This document shows, in pieces, positions 56,721 through 64,000 of a stretch of DNA of 64,000 nucleotides. Source of the DNA: Clitopilus passeckerianus (taxonomy: Eukaryota; Basidiomycota; Agaricomycetes; Agaricales; Entolomataceae); the NCBI GenBank assembly GCA_944990035.1, contig CALYLX010000116.1, forward strand, positions 496,001 to 560,000, given 5' to 3'. Every line of letters starts with the position of its first letter. Within the stretch, counting starts at the first letter, position 1. A program made the position numbers and the translations under genes. The notes beneath the pieces were generated by a model, which did not search any database, was not told the DNA's origin, and worked only from the letters and a program-made list of their open reading frames with translations.

Positions 56721-58192
56721 ATGTCGATGATAGGCTCGTCCAATCGAGGCAAGGGTGCCTTCAAAGGCGGCTCAAAACGGCAGGAAAATAACAGAATATA
56801 TGCCAACCCTCTTCCCATCGTCTTCTCCAACCCACCACCCTCAAACCTTCAATCTGTTCTTACCCTACTTGGCCTCTCGTTAACCAGAGTGATAAATCCC
56901 CATTGCGAAGGGATTTTCGACCCAACAACACGATCTGTCTGGGTATCCAATGGGAAGGACACTACATTGTTATGGCAGAGAGGTTTCTTTGGAAAGGGCG
57001 ACCTCTCACGTAGCGAGCCGAGTTGGTTTGCAAGGCAGCTGAATATCCGAGAAAGTGGAGGAACGAGTCAGTCTTCTTGTCACGCGCAAATCCAAAACAA
57101 TAAGCTGATTTGGATCCCCGTTCTCCCTTTCTCCTTTCTCGACCAGGCCTTACCTCAGAGGAGGTCCGAGAAAAGCGCCGTGCAGAGCGGAAGCAATTCA
57201 AGCTTGACCGAGCTGCAGCTATTGCAGCGGTAGCAGAAGAAGCAGAAAAGATCTTCGCTTCTGAGGGTCGGGTTATTGTTCCCGCTTTGTCTGGACCCAA
57301 TATTCCCTCTGCGGCTACATGGAAACCAAAAGCCACCGAGGAAGAGAACGATCTTGTTGATGCTGGATCTCCATCGAGTGAGACGGACAAACTTGAACCT
57401 CTCGATCTTGAACCACTGGTGAATGTAGAACATCTCCAACTTACACTGCAAGAGGCTTTCTTCCTAGCCTGGAATGTCGACTGCCTTACAATCCTGCACC
57501 CTGACAAGGTACGGTGATTTGCCCTCTCTAATGCCCTCCAAAAATCTGAACTTGCAAGACAATAGAACGAAAGTATGTCCCTCAAACAGATCTGGACTGC
57601 CTTCCAAACAGCGCATCTTCCTCCTTCTCTGCCACCCTCACCTCCATGGCCACTCCAAGCGGATAATCCCTTCCTGATTAATTATGTCGTTTACCACCAC
57701 TACCGATCCCTCGGATGGGTGGTCAAAGGGGGTATCAAATTCTGTGCGGACTATCTATTGTACAAGAGGGGGCCTGTATTCACACACGCCGAGTTCGTTT
57801 TTGTTTCTTTTATTCCTTCCGGGAGTGGCCAGACTGACTTAATAACGGCGGGATTTACCAGATTTGCACTCGTCGTATGCCCGGTTTACGAGGATGAAGA
57901 AGATCAGAAGTCGTCGTTGTTTGACCTTCACAACTCAACGCCGTTCTCATGGTCATGGTTGAGCACAATAAACCGAGTTAATTCTCAAGTACAGAAGGTG
58001 AGATGTCAGCCCTTATTGTTTCTCACTTCGGCCCCTGACGCTATCGCCCAGACCTTGATTCTAGTGTACGTGACCATCCCTGCTCGTTCTCGCCTTCGAG
58101 AAGGTGCCTTGGATTCTCCCGCTTGTCTACAATACTATTCTGTGAGAGAAATCACACTAAGGAGGTTCATTCCTGCAAGGATGCGAGACTAG
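56721..58192 (+). CDS. SEN2: tRNA-splicing endonuclease subunit Sen2
   Basis: Sen2 cuts the 5' splice site of intron-containing pre-tRNAs. Exons 56721-57066, 57147-57508, 57566-57792, 57862-57997 and 58052-58192 give 403 residues. The catalytic domain is clear: YHHYRSLGWVVKGGIKF, DYLLYKRGPVFTHAEF with the catalytic Tyr and His, and VQKTLILVYV with the catalytic Lys. Before it lies a Lys/Arg/Glu-rich helix (VREKRRAERKQFKLDRAAA) and QEAFFLAWNVDCLTI, also typical. The intron 57793-57861 splits the THAE-F motif; splicing restores it. The gene is divergent from the dynein chain (234 bp apart). Confidence 0.95.
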
Positions 58193-58583
58193 TCTGTATC
58201 ACTGGATATACTTTGATCATAGCCTCTAATCCTGTCTAGTACTGAATTTTATCATAGTAATTGCTTTTGCGCCACATACAATGAGACATGCGCTTTTTTA
58301 CTTTGATCACTCGGTGGTATGCTGAACAGAGTGATAATTTATTGAATGCGACTCTATATAATACATGGTATAACTGCACCCACAACTCATCCGTCCCCAC
58401 TACCAACAGAAGACAAATCCTCACCAATCGAATAATCTGAGCGAATAAACAGGCACTGCTCCCAATCTAAGACAACCACTATGGTGGCCTTTTGTGATCC
58501 AGGATGCTCCAGGGAGATAAGAGGGAAAATAATGAAAATAATGCGAACTCGTGAACCATGGACCTTGAATTTTGTCGTCGTCG
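58193..58583. other. 3' intergenic region between convergent genes
   Basis: This 391-base spacer lies between the stops of SEN2 and the THP3-like gene. It is AT-rich and no gene was seen. Confidence 0.5.
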
Positions 58584-60421
58584 TTATATTGCACCCTTGA
58601 TCAAAACTTTTCGATATTTCTCTTCAAATGCTTGCGTCAATTTGGGTAGTGCTGGCTTGCAGTCAAGCGTTTTCTTGTTGTCAGGGTCTGAAGGGTTGGT
58701 GAATATGGCTGCTCCGTGGTCTGACAAGAAGATGCGCGTAGCATCTAGGGTATCAAATGCAAGGGTGCTGAAGATATATTGCAGGGAGATGGTTTTGTAT
58801 CTATTTGGAGGATTAGCCCCGAGGCGAAAAACAAGTAGAGATGCGCCTACGCTTTTGCAATCACCATCAATGCCTTGACTCTTTCCCTGTCCATGAAGTG
58901 GTCCATAATATAAGCCCCCATATTCGGAGCAGTATTGTACAATCCGAATAGGGAATAATAATTTCCCATCGAGATTGCCCGTTGCACACGAAGTGCATGG
59001 CTGACGGCAGGATTTGTTTTCTGTTGGGGTGTTAGCTGACCTACGTATAGATTCAAATCTGGGTGCATATAGTCAGCTCTCTTCAAGGCAAAACGCAGAA
59101 TTAACTCACCACTATGATTTCGGCCGTGAAGAAGCATCAGAATGCGATATGCTGTAAATTCTTCAACTTTTCCTGGAATGCCCAATTCGTAGAGTATTTT
59201 CAAGGTTGCCTGACATTGGTTATATTCGACCATATCTCCCTGTATCACACCCATAGTCAGAACGGGAATCCCTTGAAAAAAGGCGCATACATACTGTTTC
59301 TAGTGCGATCCGAGCATGTATCTCATAAACCTGAACGGTGAAATCATTCTTGATGCGTTGAACCTACAAATGGGTGGCAAAATATTAAATGATAGGAGTA
59401 AAATGAAGGGGATGACGCACTGTAAGATCTTGACGAAGACTCTTGAATTGACTACATATCCAGTTATAGCTACACTTCTGTCGCCAGCGATTTTTAAGCT
59501 CAGTGAGAGTTAATTTGAGAATTTCGAATGGTCGTATATCTTCAGCTTTAGGTTCCTATATGCGCAAGGGAAATGAGCCTGATGCACCATTAAGATATCT
59601 CGTGGGAACACAGACAGATGTCAGCCTCAAATAGTCTTTGAAGAGGGCTTTTGACGTCCCAACAATTGTATGGCGATCCCAGTCAATAACATTCTACAAC
59701 CGGCACGTCAGTGTATGCGAGTATGGCATGAGTAAATTTGCGAACTGGATCGGCTTCTGGATCATCTGCGTTCCCGTATGGCGTGGCGCCTCTTGAAATG
59801 TGCATTTGCTGAAATTTATTCCTAATTTGAAGCGGTATATTGTTCTTGAGGTGCTTGGTGCGTTCGATATCATGCTCGCGTTGAAAGCGTTCTGCTCTTC
59901 TATTGAGCGCTACTTGATCGCTCGGGTCAAATGGTGCGGAATGGTTTGAGGTAGTGTGAGCTGAAAACGCATAGTTTTTCTGGGGCGATTTCTTTGCCTT
60001 CTTGTTTGGCACCGAAGCATCGGTTCTACACAGCGCAATAATGAGCTATAATAGAAACTAGGCGGCAAATACTGACGATTTGCGCTTTAGGTTGTGCGAG
60101 TTTGCGAATGCTCCTAGAGGTTTAGGCATGAGGCTACAAGGGGTTACGTAAAAGCCAGCCTCATTGTGAATTAACTACCCAAAACGCCCACCTTTTCAGT
60201 TGCATAACATCCCAGTCTGTGGTCCACATCGTTTGCGTTGAATATGCTGTAGAAATTAGTTCTTTTAGTTCTGCTTGCGCTTCATTTCTGTTGAAGTCCG
60301 TCATTTGGTTTAGGCATCTTGCGACGAAATCCCTATGTTTCCAGATCAGAACTAATCCAGACACACTGCTTTTGACGTTGAGATTTTACTTAAGCTTTGG
60401 AGGCCACGAATCTGAGGACAT
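58584..60421 (-). CDS. SAC3/GANP-domain protein, THP3/LENG8-like
   Basis: Thp3 works with Csn12 in transcription elongation and mRNA processing in yeast; LENG8 is the animal relative. Ten exons (60390-60421, 60192-60332, 60077-60133, 59746-60025, 59616-59693, 59421-59555, 59295-59363, 59110-59239, 58851-59058, 58584-58800) join in frame to 448 residues. Features: MSSDSWPPKLKDFVARCLNQ, MWTTDWDVMQL, a basic nuclear-type region (NKKAKKSPQK), FDPSDQVALNRRAERFQREH, NVIDWDRHTIVGTS, TELKNRWRQK, LRQDLTVQRIKNDFTVQVYE, EYNQCQATLKILYELG and GAYIMDHFMDRERVKALMV. The last exon (58584-58800) adds a winged-helix-like end with DCKPALPKLTQAFEEKYRKV. Without that splice the frame would stop at 58847. Two introns are only found by matching family order. 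Confidence 0.9.
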
Positions 60422-60658
60422 TGCGATATATGCAGGAAATACAAGAGGGGCTGATGAAGGCAGGAGACGAGTGCTTGACAATTCTGGTCGACACTTGTGG
60501 CAATGGAGGCCAAATAATGTCAAACACAGCAAAGCTTGTGCTCATGCTCGGACCCAATTTAAAGTGAAAATAATATCGCCTCCTCATTATATTTCGCCAG
60601 TATACGGGTAAAACAATAGTCTACTACTTGTAGGCGATCAGTATTGGCACCAAAATCT

Positions 60659-61983
60659 CTAATGTAATTTGTCAGCAGGGGGAGTGTAGACTAGGACACG
60701 CAGGGTCAGGTTTAGCACTTGAGGGTGAAGAGTGGGCACTTACGGATCTTCCTATTCTTGATCACTGTCCACTTGAAGCGCTTGACGTAGATGCTGAGAG
60801 CAGTGAGGGCAGAGAAGAGGATGACGGCCTTGATACCGTATTTCTTTCTTTCGTCGTGTTCGGGTTCAGCAGCCCAGCTGAGGAAGGTGACAACGTCCTT
60901 AGCCATCTGTGACGTAGTAGCAGGAGTACCTAGAGAAACTATTAGATCGATGCAAAGCTATTGTTTTAGGAAGCTCACCATCGTCATACTCGACGAGACC
61001 GTCGAACAAAACACGAGCCATGGAAATGGCGCCACCGGGGAAGTAGGGATTGTAGTTCATGCCCTCACGAACTTCAACTCCAGCAGGAGCATCAATGTAA
61101 CCGGTAAGAAGAGAGAAGATATAGTCCTGTTCGTCCAATTAGCCACAGATACATTAAGAGCTGGACCTGCACATACAGCACCACCGTGTCGTGCCTTGAC
61201 CATCAAACTCAAGTCGGGTGGTAGGGCACCGGCGTTTGAAGCACGAGCGGCCTCGGTATTCGGGTAAGGAGCAGGCATGTAGTCCGAAAGCTTTCCGGGC
61301 CTCTGGAACATCTCTCCCTGATCGTTGGGCCCGTCGGTATACTCGACCTCTTCAGCCATGGCTCTCGTTTCATCGGCGGTGTGCGAGACACCGACGAGGT
61401 TACGCCATGCAATCCTATCCAAAGAATGGCAGGCAGCGCAGACCTCTCGGTAAACTTGATATCCACGTCGAATGCTGTATTCCGTGTTAGTTCGGAAAGT
61501 CCGGAGGCAGAGGAGTTATGACCGGACGTACGCGGCATGGTCAAAACTATCGAGAGGTCCCTTGTGAGACCAGGGGTAAGCAGCGGGGTGAAGGCCTTCG
61601 TCTGCCAGGTGCCCAGCGTGCACTTCGCCGATGAAAGGAAGGGTTCCGTAGAGGTGGGTGTACCAGGCAATTGAACCCGCGGTAACGAGCGAAACGGAGG
61701 CGAGAGTTGCACGGGAGTTCACGAACGACTACATGGAAATTAGTATTAGAGGTTAAGGACGCTTGAAAGACTCAAAACTAACTTCGAAGGCGTTCGCGGA
61801 GGAGGCACTAGAGGAAGCAAAGCGAACCTAGGATTTTTGAGTTGACAACAAGATCCAACCTCCGAACAAAAACTGTGGGCAAACCTTTGCATTGCGCGAG
61901 ACTTGAGCGAAGCCTGAGGCGCGAGCTGCTCCTACGTTGGCAGCCGCCTTCTTCAAGGCTCCTGCTGATAGCCTTGTGAACAT
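60659..61983 (-). CDS. CYT1: Cytochrome c1, heme protein of complex III
   Basis: Cytochrome c1 passes electrons from the Rieske protein to cytochrome c in the mitochondrial bc1 complex. Exons 61885-61983, 61783-61827, 61532-61728, 61177-61474, 60979-61126, 60744-60929 and 60659-60690 give 334 residues. The N terminus is a mitochondrial presequence ([20 protein letters not shown], with Arg/Lys and no acids). A sorting span follows ([16 protein letters not shown]). Heme is bound at [10 protein letters not shown] (C-x2-C-H), with the axial Met in [15 protein letters not shown]. The C-terminal anchor is [17 protein letters not shown]. The last 32-nt exon gives [10 protein letters not shown], like the family's YNPP end; without splicing the frame stops at 60712. 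Confidence 0.95.
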
Positions 61984-63028
61984 TTGTCGTTGCAGGTTTT
62001 TTGGAGGAGAGAATACTTTCCAGTAGAGGTAACGCGTGACCGGGCAAACGGGATGAATCGGAGTCACACATTGGGACTGGGCAATTCCGCATATGGGTGT
62101 GATACACTTAGTAAGCGTACAGCCACCAAAAGATTGTCCAGGACACTTTTGTGAACGTCCACAAGTATAAACCGGTCATTTGAACTATACAATGATAGAT
62201 GTAACAATATAGATTGATAATATACGCTATAACTCAGCCAGAAGATCATGGGACGTTAACAAACAGGGAAACAACCTGGGTTTGCACCAAAAACCGTGTT
62301 TTCACACGCCTATCTAACCGCTGGTCCCACTCGCGATGGGCCAAAAACCTCTATCTTGTGGTGCACATTCCCAATCATACACTCATTTTTGCGTCCCACT
62401 CTGGCGGAGAGATTTCGTTCCTAATCATAGTAGATGATTTCTATCCTGGTACATTTGCTCTCCATGGCTTTAGTCGTGCAATCAAGCCAGGATCTCGTAT
62501 TCAGAAGCAGTTATAAATATTCTATCAGGATAAGTTTCTTTATTAGCCGCTTTAGCGCAACTCTCTCTGCGAACACATGTTGTGAAAATGACTTTGTGGC
62601 TCGAAAAGTGCACCGGACACTTTTTCTATCGCTGATAGGCTGAACAAACATGAGTAAACAGCACGCCGCGTTGGCGGGGATTGCCCACTCCCACACACAT
62701 CAGCCAATCAACGTCTTCCAATTTTGCATCACGTGCAACGGACTTAGAGCCTGGTTTGGCAGTGGCCAGCCCCGCCTTTCGCGACCCGGACACCCGGACG
62801 ACAGGCGAGTCTTCGACCCACTGCATGTTGCGTGATAATTCGTCCTCCAGAGGATATTTGTGAGGCTTTCAATAGTCACGGAGATTGCAGCATGTAACTT
62901 ATTTTATAAGAAAAAATGTAATATCAATCATACACACAAGTGCTCTAGAAGACAAGAACGTAAAATAATCCGCCATTCCATCGTAAAGGTATTACACAAA
63001 GCTACAAAGTAAGCATAAATATGCATAC
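61984..63028. other. Intergenic stretch, nothing recognised
   Basis: This is the longest gap in the window (1,045 bases). I see only short frames without family features, and no tRNA-like cloverleaf or repeat I could support. Confidence 0.45.
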
Positions 63029-63681
63029 TTAGAACAAGCAGTCGCAAATCTCTAGAAAAAAGAGGGGAAGACCCATTAACGTCAAACAACAGGTCAATAG
63101 CAGAAAAGACGTACCCTCAGCGCAGCAACAGCATAGAATACCAGCTAGACAGGCTGTGCATCCTCCGGCTCCGCCGCCGCCTCCACTGGCGGGTTGCTGT
63201 TGACTGTCAAAGGGATTAGAGCTCCGTGAAAATGGTGGGGGACCGGAGATCCGCCAAACTTACACATAGATGGTCTGTGGCTGGGGTTGGGGTTGATACC
63301 CTCCTTGCTGCTGAGGATAGTAACCTCCTCCCTGTTGATAGGCCTGTTGTGGTTGCTGGAGGACGATGAATTCGTCGCATAAGAAGCAGAAGACCTCAGT
63401 TACTCACTTGAGGGTAGTAGCCTCCTTGCTGAGGGGGGCCTAATAGAAATCAAAAAGTTAGCTTCTTGACCGCGTTCCCAAAAGAGCTCTCGAAAACGTT
63501 GACAGAAAGTGTTGAAGCATGCGAATTGTTCGAGTCGCTCGAAAACCCGACGCCAATCGGGCGTTCCGCCACTCGAACCGGAAATGACGAAAATAGGAAA
63601 GTAGCAAGACCACTAACCTTGAGGAGGGTAATATTGGCCCTCCTGGGGTTTTCCTTGGTTGTAATAGTCGTTGGCACTCAT
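63029..63681 (-). CDS. CYSTM-domain small membrane protein
   Basis: Exons 63618-63681, 63408-63439, 63264-63355, 63115-63203 and 63029-63051 give 99 residues. The N-terminal two thirds repeat Tyr/Pro/Gln/Gly blocks (QYYPPQG, GGYYPQQ, GGGYYPQQQGGYQPQPQ). The end is a Cys-rich tail-anchor: CTACLAGILCCCCAEEICDCLF. This is the CYSTM layout known from plants and fungi, where such proteins sit in the plasma membrane and are linked with stress response and polarity. The last exon (EICDCLF) is 23 bases. Every exon is below 100 bases, so the gene is easy to miss. Confidence 0.88.
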
Positions 63682-64000
63682 GTTTTACCCAGACTGAGGA
63701 CGGAAGTCGGGGAGGATTGTTGTAAGAGGAGAAATACAGGCCCGCTCGCATTTATTTGTACACATTGATCACACTTGCCAAACGCGTGCCGCAGCACCTG
63801 ACTAATACGGTTACTTTTGGGAGATCCTTACCACGGTCCTCAACCCTGCCCTCAGCCATAATTAAAACCCAAGTTCAGAAGCAATGTAGCATGTTAATAC
63901 CAAGGAACGAAAAAATACAGTACAACTTTTGGATGTTAAAACTCTATGGGTAGGACAGTTACAATACGATAGCACAAGAATATTCTAAGCTATGTACAAA
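63682..64000. other. Intergenic end of window
   Basis: The last 319 bases are the promoter side of the CYSTM gene and flanking AT-rich sequence. No gene was identified. Confidence 0.45.

Noticed and set aside
58558..58878. Plus-strand ORF of 106 codons
   Set aside because: It lies opposite the last two exons of the THP3-like gene, whose minus-strand frame is clearly conserved.
59683..59745. THP3-like frame continuing through TDVPVVECY to a stop
   Set aside because: A 52-nt intron with a CTGAC branch site ends exactly before NVIDWDRHTIVG, which is the conserved continuation.
61984..63028. tRNA or other RNA gene in the longest gap
   Set aside because: I could not fold a cloverleaf with A and B boxes by eye; a tRNAscan-type search would decide.

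Overview
The window is nuclear DNA of a filamentous basidiomycete, most likely an agaricomycete. Evidence: about 30 protein genes in 64 kb, short GT-AG introns (mostly 45-65 nt, with branch sites such as CTAAC/CTGAC), several very small exons, and a DNMT5-type DNA methyltransferase. I found no transposon, CRISPR array, rRNA or tRNA gene that I could support. Exon models were built by hand from splice signals, reading-frame continuity and recalled family sequence; no alignment was run.

Layout. 1-4578: the 3' part of a Zn2Cys6 regulator, then two neighbouring genes that share an unnamed C-x2-C...W-x2-H-x3/4-C repeat. 4879-25124: ten genes in strictly alternating orientation: SIRT4-like sirtuin, PEX7, ADE8-type GAR transformylase, an EFM7-like methyltransferase, a beta-propeller/F-box-like protein, CRIPT, a 2,210-residue DNMT5, a PAP2 lipid phosphatase, a CTD-interacting-domain RNA-binding protein and PET117. 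25808-31935: an F-box/LRR protein, FBA1 aldolase, ubiquitin-eS31 fusion and RFC3. 32005-44597: CDF zinc transporter, EMC5, ZW10, RED/IK splicing factor, an unrecognised membrane protein and a MYND protein. 45263-53468: sulfite reductase hemoprotein subunit and two tandem alanine-glyoxylate aminotransferases, one with a one-base frameshift. 53946-63681: dynein intermediate chain, SEN2, a THP3-like SAC3 protein, cytochrome c1 and a CYSTM protein.

The genes are mostly housekeeping and do not form one pathway. Some themes recur. DNMT5 and RFC3 both belong to replication: both have an ACGCGT box upstream, and DNMT5 carries an N-terminal PCNA-binding (PIP) motif. CYT1, PET117 and perhaps the sirtuin are mitochondrial. 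PEX7 and AGX1 relate to peroxisome and glyoxylate metabolism. ZW10 and the dynein intermediate chain relate to vesicle and motor function. The points most worth checking are the PIP-box DNMT5, the paired zinc-repeat genes, the frameshifted aminotransferase, two genes whose main frame is broken by a single stop codon, a GC-AG intron, and microexons down to 5-6 nt.
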